From: Holdemania massiliensis AP2 | GTDB taxonomy: Bacteria; Bacillota_I; Bacilli_A; Erysipelotrichales; Erysipelotrichaceae | Assembly (NCBI RefSeq): GCF_000327285.1 | Contig: NZ_HE998567.1 | Location: 760,290-824,289 of the forward strand | Reading direction: 5' to 3' | Length of the DNA stretch: 64,000 nt | Part shown: positions 1 to 7,858 of the stretch, piece by piece | How positions within the stretch are numbered: position 1 is the stretch's first letter | Layout: every line of letters starts with the position of its first letter | Program-made: the position numbers and the translations under genes | The notes under the pieces: model-generated | Database searches by the model: none | What the model was told of the DNA's origin: nothing | The model's input: only the letters and a program-made list of their open reading frames with translations

Positions 1-723
1 TCCGCGCAGTCCCTGTTCCTGCTGACCACCGCTGATGATCGGCACCAGATTGACATGCTGCTTTTTCATCAGAATTCCGCTGCCCTTCAGCCCTTCAATC
101 TTATGGGCAGAAAAACTGGCCAGATCGACCTGACTGAGATCGAGATCGATGCGCTTCAACGCCTGAACGCAGTCGATATGCAGCAGTGCATGACTGTTTT
201 TTTTCACAATTTGTTTTATCTCTTCCAGCGGCATGACACTGCCAACTTCATTGTTGACCGCCATAATTGAAACTAACGCTGTTTTTTCGCTCAGCGCCTG
301 TTTTAACTGATCCAGCCGAACAACGCCGCGTTCATCCACATCCAGCCACGTGACTTCAAAACCAAATACCTCCTCCAGCTGATGCATGGCATTGGTTACG
401 CTGGAATGCTCAACCTTGGTGGTAATCAGATGATTTTTTTTGCCTAATGCCGCAAACGCTGCGCCCTTGATCGCCATGTTGTTGGCCTCACTGGCCCCGC
501 TGGTAAACAGAATTTCCTGCGGCTGAACTTTTAACAGCGCAGCAATCTGCGAACGGCTCTTTTCCATCAAGCGATAAATTTCCATTCCCTCATCATACAG
601 AGATTCGCTGTTGGCAAATGAGGTTTCCAACAGCGAGTTAACCAGCCTGCGGACTTCCGGATGCACCGGCGTCGTACTGGCATTATCAAAATAAATGGCA
701 TTCTCAGGCAGCACTTTGCGCAT
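1..723 (-). CDS. iscS: Cysteine desulfurase (IscS/NifS family), 3' part cut by window edge
   Basis: Pyridoxal-phosphate enzyme that removes sulfur from cysteine and passes it to Fe-S cluster or tRNA thiolation partners. About 241 codons are visible, beginning MRKVLPENAIYFDNASTTPV, which is the usual N-terminal DNAATTP-type signature. The PLP lysine lies in SAHKIEGLKG (Lys about residue 208), and the cofactor-binding region TSGASEANN is present. The reading frame runs off the left end, so the active-site cysteine loop is not seen. The start codon (ATG at 723) overlaps the end of ezrA by 20 bases and its GGAG ribosome site lies inside ezrA, so the two are probably co-transcribed. In Bacillus subtilis the same ezrA-nifZ order is followed by thiI, which would lie just outside this window. 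Which paralogue (nifS, iscS or nifZ) this is cannot be decided from sequence alone. Confidence 0.93.
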   Translation of the reverse strand, partial: MRKVLPENAIYFDNASTTPVHPEVRRLVNSLLETSFANSESLYDEGMEIYRLMEKSRSQIAALLKVQPQEILFTSGASEANNMAIKGAAFAALGKKNHLITTKVEHSSVTNAMHQLEEVFGFEVTWLDVDERGVVRLDQLKQALSEKTALVSIMAVNNEVGSVMPLEEIKQIVKKNSHALLHIDCVQALKRIDLDLSQVDLASFSAHKIEGLKGSGILMKKQHVNLVPIISGGQQEQGLRG

Positions 724-2434
724 TCTCCTTTATCAGCTTCTCATACGAACCCGGATGAATTCTTTCAATCGTTGCCAGCGCCACAGTCAGTGCCTGGGTG
801 TATTCGCCATTGCGGAAGCACAGTTCGGCGCGGGTCAGTTCCGAGTCAATATCCGGATAGGTGGAACGGTATTTGTTTCCGAAAACAATCGTATTCTCAA
901 CCATAATCGCCATTGCAACAAGGTTGTTGACATTGTTGTAGAGCTTGTAAATATAATCAATCGCATCATTGAGCGTGGCATTCATCAACTGTACGTTCAG
1001 CGGCGTATCCGTCAGCAGATCTTCAATGGAGCGGACATATTCCACCGCTCTTGCCAAATCCCCTTCATACGTTGCGGAAATCGCCGGCAGTTTGTTCTTG
1101 CGGATTTTCACCTGCATCTCATTCATGATCAGCTGCAGCTTCAGCAGCTGTTTCTTGCCGCGGGCCTCATCGCTGCAGGCGCTGTCCAGCCGGGCTTTCA
1201 GCTGATTGACTTCGGTCAGTACCGCTTCCGCTTCCTGCTGCAGTTCTTTTAATGAAATTAGAATCGTCGAAGCCGGAACGGAATTGCCCTTGATCATCTG
1301 CATAATCTTGACGCGCAGATCTTCAATTTCAATAATCCGCTGTTCGCGCACCCGAATCTGATCGCTGAGATCTTCAATCCCAAACCGCACTGAAACTTTC
1401 GCTACCAGCTGACGAACATACTGACTGTTTTCCTTCAGCTGCATTACGGTCTTTTCGGCTTTTTCCTCGGCCTGGCGCATTTCATCATAACTCTGGCCTT
1501 CTTTTTCAATCTGCGCCAGCAGCTGGCTGAGCCGTTTTTTATCTTCATCCAAATGTGCGCGAATATGCACCGCCGTTCCCTGCTTCAGGGCGGCGAGATC
1601 TTCTTTCAGCGTTTCGCTGATCACTTCCAGATTGCGCGGCACCTCCAAATGATGTAAATATACGCCTTTTTGTTTCTGCATCGAGTAGCTGCGCGAAACT
1701 TCGTCGATCAAATTCGGAATCAGGCCGCGGGCTTCCTGAAGCAGCTGCGGCAGATTGTTGATGATATCGCTCAGGTCCTCCAGCGCTTCACGGATTTCTT
1801 CCAGTTCCTCTGAGGCTTTCTCAAATTCAGAAGCATACATCCATTCCTCAAAAGCGGAGAACATCTTCTCTGTGGCGGCAATCCGATTTTCAATCGTTTC
1901 CCAACAGAATGAGAGCTGCGCGCTCTTTTCCTGCGCCTGCAGCTTCAAGGTGCGGAATTCTTCTTTCATCTGCGTAACTTCCGCCCGCTGCGCGGTTTCT
2001 TTTTCCAGAATCTTATCGAGGAAGGCTTCCAGCTGATGAACCTGTTCTTCACCCAGCTCCATCATGTTGTCCAGATCATCCAGATTAATCCGGGCATCCT
2101 TTAGCTTGCCGACTAAAATCATATCTTCCGTATCGGCCAGCATCTGGGCAATTTGCTTTAAATTTGCCTGCGCCAATTCAAAGTCATCCTTGCAGTGCGT
2201 GACCTGCGTCATCGTTTCCTGATTAACACGGGCAATCGCCACCGCTTTATTCAGCTTAAACGGCAGCGGAACACTTTTAATCGAATTGTAACGAACTTCC
2301 AATTCCGACAGCTGTGCCTTGCAATTTTTAATCTTTACTTTTCTTACGATAAACCAGATTATAAATATAACAAGAATGACCACCATTGCGATGATCACTT
2401 CTTTCCGAGTCAGAATTTCCAATACCTTCTCCAA
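704..2434 (-). CDS. ezrA: Septation ring formation regulator EzrA
   Basis: EzrA is a membrane-anchored, spectrin-like protein that modulates FtsZ ring assembly. The protein has one N-terminal transmembrane segment (VIIAMVVILVIFIIWFIV) followed by over 500 residues of heptad-rich helix, the expected architecture. The open frame extends up to a TTG at 2476, but I place the start at the TTG at 2434, because AGGTGG sits six bases upstream (2441-2446) and this puts the membrane segment right at the N-terminus as in known EzrA; that gives 576 residues against about 562 in Bacillus. A non-ATG start is somewhat unusual. It is followed, with 20 bases of overlap, by the cysteine desulfurase. The family assignment rests on architecture, length and neighbour, since EzrA has few sharp motifs. 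Confidence 0.92.
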   Translation of the reverse strand: MEKVLEILTRKEVIIAMVVILVIFIIWFIVRKVKIKNCKAQLSELEVRYNSIKSVPLPFKLNKAVAIARVNQETMTQVTHCKDDFELAQANLKQIAQMLADTEDMILVGKLKDARINLDDLDNMMELGEEQVHQLEAFLDKILEKETAQRAEVTQMKEEFRTLKLQAQEKSAQLSFCWETIENRIAATEKMFSAFEEWMYASEFEKASEELEEIREALEDLSDIINNLPQLLQEARGLIPNLIDEVSRSYSMQKQKGVYLHHLEVPRNLEVISETLKEDLAALKQGTAVHIRAHLDEDKKRLSQLLAQIEKEGQSYDEMRQAEEKAEKTVMQLKENSQYVRQLVAKVSVRFGIEDLSDQIRVREQRIIEIEDLRVKIMQMIKGNSVPASTILISLKELQQEAEAVLTEVNQLKARLDSACSDEARGKKQLLKLQLIMNEMQVKIRKNKLPAISATYEGDLARAVEYVRSIEDLLTDTPLNVQLMNATLNDAIDYIYKLYNNVNNLVAMAIMVENTIVFGNKYRSTYPDIDSELTRAELCFRNGEYTQALTVALATIERIHPGSYEKLIKENAQSAA

Positions 2435-2607
2435 CGCATACCACCTCTTAGTTCTTATTTTATCATAAAGCGACAAACTCTCATAGGTTAAAATATCGCT
2501 TTTTGATAACTTCCTGACGTCGATTTTTACGAATTCACCCTTACTTTACTATTTTAAACCTTTGGTTTCCGTTCCGTGTCCTGTCAAAAAACAAGCCATC
2601 ACAGATT

Positions 2608-3045
2608 TCAATCCCAGTTAAGCGAAAACAGAATTTCATCCTCATCCCGCTCGCCTGTTTCCACAAAACCCAGCGACCGATACAACCTCTGCGCGATCTG
2701 ATCAGCTTCCCGACAACACAAAACAATTTGCTTGGCCTTCGACTTTCGCAGTTTCTGGAGCAGTTGTTCCATCGTTCTGCGGCCATAGCCTCTGCCTTGA
2801 AAACATTGATCAATGAAGAACTGATCCAACACGATCGTTTGACCTTGATCCGCTTCGCGAATCATGATGATGCCAACCGCTTCTTCCTTCTCTTCGATCA
2901 GCCATACTTGACTGTTCTGCTGCTGAAAAGCATAAGCACGGGCTAAGATCATCGGTGCACTGCTCAAATATCCTTGCTGTTGGGGCTTTACGCTTAACGC
3001 ACAAGCCTGTCTGTAATTCTGAGGTTCAATTTCAGTAAACTTCAT
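2608..3045 (-). CDS. GNAT family N-acetyltransferase
   Basis: A 145-residue acetyl-CoA-dependent acyltransferase of the GNAT fold. The acetyl-CoA binding motif QCFQGRGYGRRTMEQLL (Q/RxxGxG/A type) is clear at about residues 81-97, preceded by the beta-strand segment TIVLDQFFID and followed by a KQIVLCCREADQIAQRLYRSLGF segment typical of the GNAT C-terminal half (N/D-x-x-A-x-x-x-Y-x-x-x-GF). The substrate cannot be told from sequence; small single-domain members acetylate amino groups of metabolites, antibiotics or proteins. It stands alone between ezrA and the divergently transcribed rpsD, with a purine-rich ribosome site (GCAGGAAG) directly before the ATG at 3045. No sign of truncation. Confidence 0.88.
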   Translation of the reverse strand: MKFTEIEPQNYRQACALSVKPQQQGYLSSAPMILARAYAFQQQNSQVWLIEEKEEAVGIIMIREADQGQTIVLDQFFIDQCFQGRGYGRRTMEQLLQKLRKSKAKQIVLCCREADQIAQRLYRSLGFVETGERDEDEILFSLNWD

Positions 3046-3177
3046 CTTCCTGCCTGCTTTCCTTCCTCTATTGCTGCGATTTGCTTTCTTTTTTAATTAT
3101 AATCGGGTCAGGCTTTACAATGCAACTTTCAATTGTACAAAACGCCTTTAGATAAAGGGAATTATTTCATTTTCCAA

Positions 3178-3207
3178 TTGACAGAAAGCCGTTAAGTCTG
3201 CTATACT
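3178..3207 (+). promoter_or_regulatory. rpsD promoter (sigma-A type)
   Basis: Consensus -35 TTGACA (3178-3183) and -10 TATACT (3202-3207) separated by 18 bases. Transcription would start near 3214, leaving a leader of about 175 bases before rpsD. Confidence 0.85.
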
Positions 3208-3213
3208 TACCTA

Positions 3214-3387
3214 GCGTTTAATAATAGCAGCTTACAAAGTTGCGCAACCGGCGTTGGTACTGGACTCCAATCCAGAGCAGAAGTAACTTGCTGCTTCAAG
3301 CGAAACTGCCGTCTACCAACACCCTGCGTCAATGATTTGTACCTGTTGTTGTTTTATGTGCCATAAAACACACAAGGAGGAATTAAA
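3214..3387 (+). ncRNA. Structured rpsD mRNA leader, candidate S4 autoregulatory RNA
   Basis: The leader between promoter and rpsD folds into several helices visible by eye. A long-range helix pairs GGCGTTGGTA (3250-3259) with TACCAACACC (3314-3323) with one mismatch. It encloses a CTGGA/TCCAG hairpin (3260-3264 with 3271-3275) and a GCAG/CTGC hairpin with an AAGT/ACTT core near 3277-3294. A separate 8-bp hairpin (TGTTTTAT 3350-3357 with ATAAAACA 3363-3370) ends just before the AAGGAGG ribosome site at 3374. Ribosomal protein S4 of Firmicutes is known to repress its own mRNA through a structured leader; that this leader does the same is inferred from position and structure, as I did not match it to the published consensus. 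Confidence 0.6.
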
Positions 3388-3990
3388 ATGGCAAGAAATA
3401 CTGGACCCGTTTGGAAAATTTCCCGTCGTTTGGGCTTCTCGATTCTGGAAACAGGCGAGGAACTGCAGCGCCGCACTTATGCGCCAGGTCAGCATGGACC
3501 GACAAAGCGCATCAAGCTGAGCAACTACGGCACTCAGCTGCGTGAAAAGCAGAGAATCAGAAACATGTATGGTGTTAATGAACGTCAGTTCGCCAACACT
3601 TACGTTAAGGCTGAAAAGATGGCTGGCGTTAAGGGCCACAACTTCCTGTGCCTGCTGGAATCCCGTCTGGACAACATCGTTTACCGCATGGGCTTCGCCA
3701 GAACTCGCCGGGCTGCACGTCAGTTAGTCAACCATGGTCATATCCTGGTTAACGGCAAGAAAGTCGACATCCCTTCCTTCACAGTAAAGCCGGGTTCCAC
3801 GGTTGAAGTGAAAGAAAAGTCAAAGTCGATGGCCTGCATCGCTGATGCGCTGGAAGCCACGCTGAACACGGTCGCTTTCGTTACGGTCGATAAAGAAAAC
3901 AAAAAAGGCACTTATGTGCGCCTGCCGGAACGGAACGAACTGAATCAGGAAATCAACGAACTGCTGGTTGTCGAATACTACAACCGATAA
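3388..3990 (+). CDS. rpsD: 30S ribosomal protein S4
   Basis: Primary 16S rRNA-binding protein of the small subunit, which nucleates assembly of the 30S body and contributes to decoding fidelity. 200 residues, the normal Firmicutes length. N-terminal [19 protein letters not shown], the conserved [13 protein letters not shown] region, and the S4 RNA-binding domain (about residues 90-155, [37 protein letters not shown]) are all present. This is the version without the N-terminal zinc-binding cysteines. A canonical AAGGAGG precedes the ATG. Monocistronic: it has its own strong promoter, a structured leader and a terminator directly after the stop codon. Confidence 0.99.
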   Translation: MARNTGPVWKISRRLGFSILETGEELQRRTYAPGQHGPTKRIKLSNYGTQLREKQRIRNMYGVNERQFANTYVKAEKMAGVKGHNFLCLLESRLDNIVYRMGFARTRRAARQLVNHGHILVNGKKVDIPSFTVKPGSTVEVKEKSKSMACIADALEATLNTVAFVTVDKENKKGTYVRLPERNELNQEINELLVVEYYNR

Positions 3991-3997
3991 GTCAAGG

Positions 3998-4024
3998 AAA
4001 GCCTTCATTGCAAGGCTTTTTTTG
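3998..4024 (+). terminator. Rho-independent terminator of rpsD
   Basis: Perfect 8-bp stem AAAGCCTT / AAGGCTTT with a 6-base loop, ending in a T run, eight bases after the rpsD stop codon. Confidence 0.92.
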
Positions 4025-4086
4025 TGTTCCTGCTTGTTTTCCTCGCCTAGTTCAGCTACACTGAAAGCAAAGAAAGAAGGTAAAAC

Positions 4087-4341
4087 ATGGGTGAGTTATC
4101 AAAATTACCGAATATCGGCAAGGAATTAGAGCGTCAGTTAAATGAAGTGGGGATCATGACTGCAGATGAATTAAAGGAGCTTGGGGCACAACAAGCCTGG
4201 CTGAAGATTCGCGCTATAGATCCTTCCGCTTGTCTGCATCGGTTAACCGCTTTGGAAGGCGCTGTTGAAGGGATTAAAAAAACCGAGCTCAGCCCGGATA
4301 AAAAGGCCGAGCTCAAAGATTTCTTTTCTGTTTACAAATAG
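4087..4341 (+). CDS. TfoX C-terminal domain-like protein
   Basis: An 84-residue protein made of a single helix-hairpin-helix-like TfoX C-terminal domain: LSKLPNIGKELERQLNEVGI, then TADELKELGAQQAWLKIRAI, then a CLHRLTALEGAVEG segment. The family is named for the competence regulator TfoX/Sxy of Proteobacteria, where the same domain sits behind an N-terminal domain. Here that domain is missing, which is common for stand-alone Firmicutes members of unknown role. The ATG follows GAAGGTAAAAC. The gene has its own terminator and faces the GH25 gene tail to tail, so it appears monocistronic. A nucleic-acid-binding role is plausible from the fold but not shown. Confidence 0.85.
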   Translation: MGELSKLPNIGKELERQLNEVGIMTADELKELGAQQAWLKIRAIDPSACLHRLTALEGAVEGIKKTELSPDKKAELKDFFSVYK

Positions 4342-4348
4342 GCATCAT

Positions 4349-4373
4349 GCGAATCTTTTGAGATTCGCTTTTT
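4349..4373 (+). terminator. Terminator between convergent tfoX-like and GH25 genes
   Basis: Stem GCGAATCT / AGATTCGC with a TTTT loop and a following T run. It lies directly after the TfoX-like stop codon and touches the stop codon of the convergent GH25 gene. Confidence 0.88.
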
Positions 4374-5244
4374 AAATTAAGAACCGCAGGTAATCCAGAT
4401 CCACCTGCATATAGCCAACAACCCCTTGTCCCAGATCGACTTTGATCCATTTAAACCCATCGGATAAAACGGTGGCGCTGATCATGTCCACAGGCAAACT
4501 CTCTCCGGGCTTCAACTCAGCAATCACAGTTCCTGAAATGACAGCATTGCGCACATAATAGATATTACGGCTGCCGACACCGCGCACAACCTGAACTGTC
4601 ACATACGGATTAATCCACTGAATATTCTGTCCCCCCTCTTCATTCTCGCCAATAATCACCGGATAGTTTTTATACGCATTATTCAGATCACATCGACCGG
4701 GTACGCCGGGTACAGATCCATTGCTTGTATATTGCCACATGCCGCAGGGCAGCGAAGGCCCATTGGTATTCCATTGCGCCAGCCAGCGATCATAACGATC
4801 CAGCTGACTTAAAATCAGTTTATTGCGAAACCAATCGAGATTGGCATAAACCATGGGATAAAATCCCGCTTCTTCAACCCGTTGGCATGTATAGCGGCAG
4901 ATTTCTGTGTTCAGAGCTTTGTTGTAAAGCGTTCCGTTGCGTTCTTTATACCCATCGGCATCTTCCATGTCCAAGGCCACAGGCATGCGTGGTGAAAACT
5001 GCCTTGCCAGTGCAATCAAACCTTCAGCTTCATGCATCATTTCTGATTCATTCAGAGCATAGCTGTAATGATAAAGGCCATAGGGTAGACCCGCATCATT
5101 GCATTTCCGAACATTTTCTCGAAACCGCAGATCTTCAACAAAATGCCCCCAGCTTGACCGCAGCATCACAGCTTCCACTCCCGATGCGCGGACTTGACGG
5201 AAATCTACATCTCCGTTATGCTGACTGATATCAATCACTCTCAT
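4372..5244 (-). CDS. Glycoside hydrolase family 25 muramidase with C-terminal SH3-like segment
   Basis: Family 25 enzymes cleave the beta-1,4 bond between N-acetylmuramic acid and N-acetylglucosamine in peptidoglycan. The N-terminal strand RVIDISQHNGDVDF and the catalytic strand VALDMEDADG (the DxE acid pair) are present, with LPYGLYHYSYA and RWLAQWN in between, as in lysozymes of the Cellosyl type. The region from about residue 210 carries a short beta-rich tail (VTVQVVRGVGSRNIYYVRN to VVGYMQVDLDYL) that looks like a bacterial SH3 domain. The frame opens further upstream, but I start at the ATG at 5244, preceded by AAAGGAGG. There is no signal peptide, so the enzyme may need lysis, a holin or a non-classical route to reach the wall; it may be a prophage-derived lysin, although no other phage genes are near. 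Confidence 0.9.
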   Translation of the reverse strand: MRVIDISQHNGDVDFRQVRASGVEAVMLRSSWGHFVEDLRFRENVRKCNDAGLPYGLYHYSYALNESEMMHEAEGLIALARQFSPRMPVALDMEDADGYKERNGTLYNKALNTEICRYTCQRVEEAGFYPMVYANLDWFRNKLILSQLDRYDRWLAQWNTNGPSLPCGMWQYTSNGSVPGVPGRCDLNNAYKNYPVIIGENEEGGQNIQWINPYVTVQVVRGVGSRNIYYVRNAVISGTVIAELKPGESLPVDMISATVLSDGFKWIKVDLGQGVVGYMQVDLDYLRFLI

Positions 5245-5360
5245 ACGCTTCCTCCTTTCTTCCCGGATTGTCCGGTAATCTAGTTTATTCCTGCTCAAGG
5301 AGACGCTCTGGCGCATGTTCCTAATTTGCTAGAAAACAAAAAAAGGTGCAGTGAGTATTC

Positions 5361-6548
5361 TTACGATACCCGCCACACCATTTTGTTAATCACGCCCACA
5401 TAGCTCTGAATAATCTTCACCACTTTGGTACTGACATTTTCTTCAACATAATCGGGAACCGGAATCCCCACATCTCCCGATAAGTTCATTTCCACGGCGG
5501 TATCGACGGCCTGAAGTAAAGATCTTTCATCGATCCCCGCTAAGACAAAGCAGGCTTTATCTAAGGCTTCCGGTCTTTCTGTGGATGTCCGGATGCAGAC
5601 TGCAGGAAACGGATGACCCACGCTGGTAAAGAAGCTGCTTTCCTCCGGCAGTGTGCCTGAATCGGATACTACTGCAAACGCGTTCATCTGCAGGTGATTG
5701 TAGTCATGAAAGCCTAGCGGCTCGTGCTGAATGACACGCGGATCCAGTTTAAACCCTGACGCTTTCAAACGGTTGCGGGAACGCGGATGACAGGAATATA
5801 AAATCGGCATATCATATTTTTCGGCCATTCTATTAATCGCGTTAAATAACGAAAGGAAGTTCTTTTCCGTATCGATATTCTCTTCCCGATGGGCGGAAAG
5901 TAAAATATAGCCATGCGGCTGTAAGTTCAGCTTTTCCAAGATTGTTGAGCTTTCAATGTCATTCAGATTTTGATGCAGCACCTCCGCCATCGGCGAACCG
6001 GTCACATACACCCGCTCCTTCGGCAGGCCGCATTCATGCAGATACTTCCGCGCATGTTCGGAATACGCCAGATTGACATCCGAAATGATATCGACGATCC
6101 GGCGGTTTGTTTCTTCCGGCAGGCACTCATCCTTACAGCGATTCCCGGCTTCCATATGAAAGATCGGGATATGCAGGCGCTTCGCCGCAATCGCGGATAA
6201 ACAGGAATTGGTATCCCCCAAAATCAATAACGCTTCCGGTCGGATCTGACTCATCAGCTTGTAGGAACAGTGAATAATGTTGCCTACCGTCGCCCCCAGG
6301 TCATCTCCTACTGCGTCCATATAGACTTCCGGATCCGCAATCTTCAGATTTTCAAAGAAGATTCCATTGAGCGTGTAGTCATAATTCTGTCCGGTATGTG
6401 CTAAAACCACATCGAAATACTTCCGGCATTTATTGATCACCGCGGCTAAGCGGATGATCTCCGGACGGGTACCCACGATAATTAAAAGCTTTAATTTTCC
6501 ATTATCCTGAAAATGGATGGAAGAATAATCGGTTCTGATTTCACTCAT
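5361..6548 (-). CDS. capG: UDP-N-acetylglucosamine 2-epimerase-type enzyme, CapG/FnlC/WbpI-like (UDP-L-FucNAc synthesis)
   Basis: Non-hydrolysing UDP-sugar 2-epimerase of the WecB fold, 395 residues. The N-terminal KLLIIVGTRPEIIRLAAV and internal EALLILGDTNSCLSA, IFHMEAGNRC, PEETNRRIVD and LSAHREENID blocks are hallmark 2-epimerase motifs. The N-terminal extension and the direct linkage to capF point to the CapG/FnlC branch, which turns UDP-N-acetyl-L-pneumosamine into UDP-N-acetyl-L-fucosamine, a capsule and O-antigen precursor. The start codon overlaps the stop of capF by four bases, so the two form one operon driven from the promoter at 7783-7811. CapE, the first dehydratase of this three-enzyme pathway, is not in the window. 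Confidence 0.9.
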   Translation of the reverse strand: MSEIRTDYSSIHFQDNGKLKLLIIVGTRPEIIRLAAVINKCRKYFDVVLAHTGQNYDYTLNGIFFENLKIADPEVYMDAVGDDLGATVGNIIHCSYKLMSQIRPEALLILGDTNSCLSAIAAKRLHIPIFHMEAGNRCKDECLPEETNRRIVDIISDVNLAYSEHARKYLHECGLPKERVYVTGSPMAEVLHQNLNDIESSTILEKLNLQPHGYILLSAHREENIDTEKNFLSLFNAINRMAEKYDMPILYSCHPRSRNRLKASGFKLDPRVIQHEPLGFHDYNHLQMNAFAVVSDSGTLPEESSFFTSVGHPFPAVCIRTSTERPEALDKACFVLAGIDERSLLQAVDTAVEMNLSGDVGIPVPDYVEENVSTKVVKIIQSYVGVINKMVWRVS

Positions 6549-7759
6549 TCTGCTTCCCTCATTACTACTTCTTCAAAAAAGGTATCGGGTCTTTCTGGAT
6601 TGAAGATCTCATTGCATGTCATCACGGTCACCAAATTCTCGGTTTCAGACAGATTGATGATGTTATGCGTCCAGCCTGGAATCATCGTTACCGCTTCAAT
6701 CTTCTCTCCCGACACTTCAAATTCAACGAGTTCTCCTGTATGGATATTCCGCTCCTGGATCAAGCCATGACCCGCGACGACAATGAACAGTTCCCATTTA
6801 CTGTTATGCCAATGCTGACCCTTGGTAATACCCGGCTTACTGATATTCACACTGACCTGACCGCAGTCCAACGTATGCATGAGTTCTGTAAAGCTCCCGC
6901 GCGCGTCGCAGTTCATCTTCAATGCATATTTGAACTTCTCTGTTGGCAAATAAGTTAGATACAAGCTGTAAAGCTTTTTGGCAAAGGAACCTTCCGGCAT
7001 CTTCGGCATCATCAACGTTTCCGGCTGGGCTTTAAATTGTTCCAGTAAATCAACAATCTCCCCCAGCGTGACGCTATGCGTCACCGGCACACAACAATAG
7101 CGTCCATCCTCCTTTAAGATCGTTTCTACACCCTCAAATTCACAATGCTGTTCTTTTCCTTCAAGAAGATCAGACATGCCTTCAATCAGATCGTCGATGT
7201 ACAGCAGCTCCAGCTCCGTTGTTCGGTCATTGACCGTAAATGCCTCATCATTTGCCACAGCCCAGCAGAACGTTGATACCGCTGAATTGTATTTTGGCCG
7301 GCTATGTCCCATTAAGTTCGGAAATCGATACACAGCAACCTTAGCCCCCGTTTCTTCAGCATATTGAAAAAATAGTTCTTCCCCGGCTTTCTTGCTCTTG
7401 CCATACTCCGATTCCCCAAATCTTCCTGCCAATGTCGCTTGAATTGATGAACTCAGCATGATCGTCGCTTTGTTCCGGTGTTTTTTCAACAGTTCTAATA
7501 ATGTCGAAGTGAAGCCGAAGTTTCCCAGCATGAATTCAGCCGGATCCTGCGGACGATTGACGCCAGCCAGATGAAATACAAAATCAGCTTTCTCACAGTA
7601 CACTTCTAGTTCTTCCAACGTGGATTCCCGATCGTATTCATAGATCTCATCGATCTTTAAATCCGGGCGCGTCCGGTTCTTATTCTCCTTGATATTCTTC
7701 AGATTGGCAACCAGGGCAGTTCCTACCATGCCCTTGGCCCCTGTAACTAGTATGTTCAT
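6545..7759 (-). CDS. capF: CapF-like bifunctional reductase/cupin of UDP-L-FucNAc synthesis
   Basis: 404 residues with two domains: an N-terminal Rossmann SDR (MNILVTGAKGMVGTALVANL; YGKSKKAGEELFF holds the catalytic Tyr-x-x-x-Lys) and, from about residue 280, a C-terminal cupin (GSFTELMHT, GITKGQHWHNSKWELFIVVAG, with metal-binding histidines in HWHNSKWE). This fusion is diagnostic for CapF/FnlB, which epimerises C-3 and reduces C-4 of the keto sugar made by CapE. The ATG at 7759 follows AGGCGG. It has its own promoter and is followed by capG with overlap. The upstream sequence is an AT-rich scar, which suggests capE was lost or sits elsewhere. Confidence 0.92.
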   Translation of the reverse strand: MNILVTGAKGMVGTALVANLKNIKENKNRTRPDLKIDEIYEYDRESTLEELEVYCEKADFVFHLAGVNRPQDPAEFMLGNFGFTSTLLELLKKHRNKATIMLSSSIQATLAGRFGESEYGKSKKAGEELFFQYAEETGAKVAVYRFPNLMGHSRPKYNSAVSTFCWAVANDEAFTVNDRTTELELLYIDDLIEGMSDLLEGKEQHCEFEGVETILKEDGRYCCVPVTHSVTLGEIVDLLEQFKAQPETLMMPKMPEGSFAKKLYSLYLTYLPTEKFKYALKMNCDARGSFTELMHTLDCGQVSVNISKPGITKGQHWHNSKWELFIVVAGHGLIQERNIHTGELVEFEVSGEKIEAVTMIPGWTHNIINLSETENLVTVMTCNEIFNPERPDTFFEEVVMREAE

Positions 7760-7782
7760 TCTACACCGCCTATCATGTTGAT

Positions 7783-7811
7783 ATTGTACTATTGGATTAA
7801 CTTGGATTCAA
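7783..7811 (-). promoter_or_regulatory. Promoter of capF-capG
   Basis: On the minus strand: -35 TTGAAT (7806-7811), 17-base spacer, -10 TACAAT (7783-7788), about 24 bases before the capF ATG. The promoter sits at the edge of the decayed region. Confidence 0.7.
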
Positions 7812-7858
7812 GAAATTATTTTTAAGCCTCATTTATTGTTGCTTATTAATATCATAAA

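Noticed and set aside
4372-5244. GH25 muramidase as a sign of a prophage
   Set aside because: No holin, integrase, tail or other phage genes nearby; solitary GH25 genes are common in Bacillota chromosomes.
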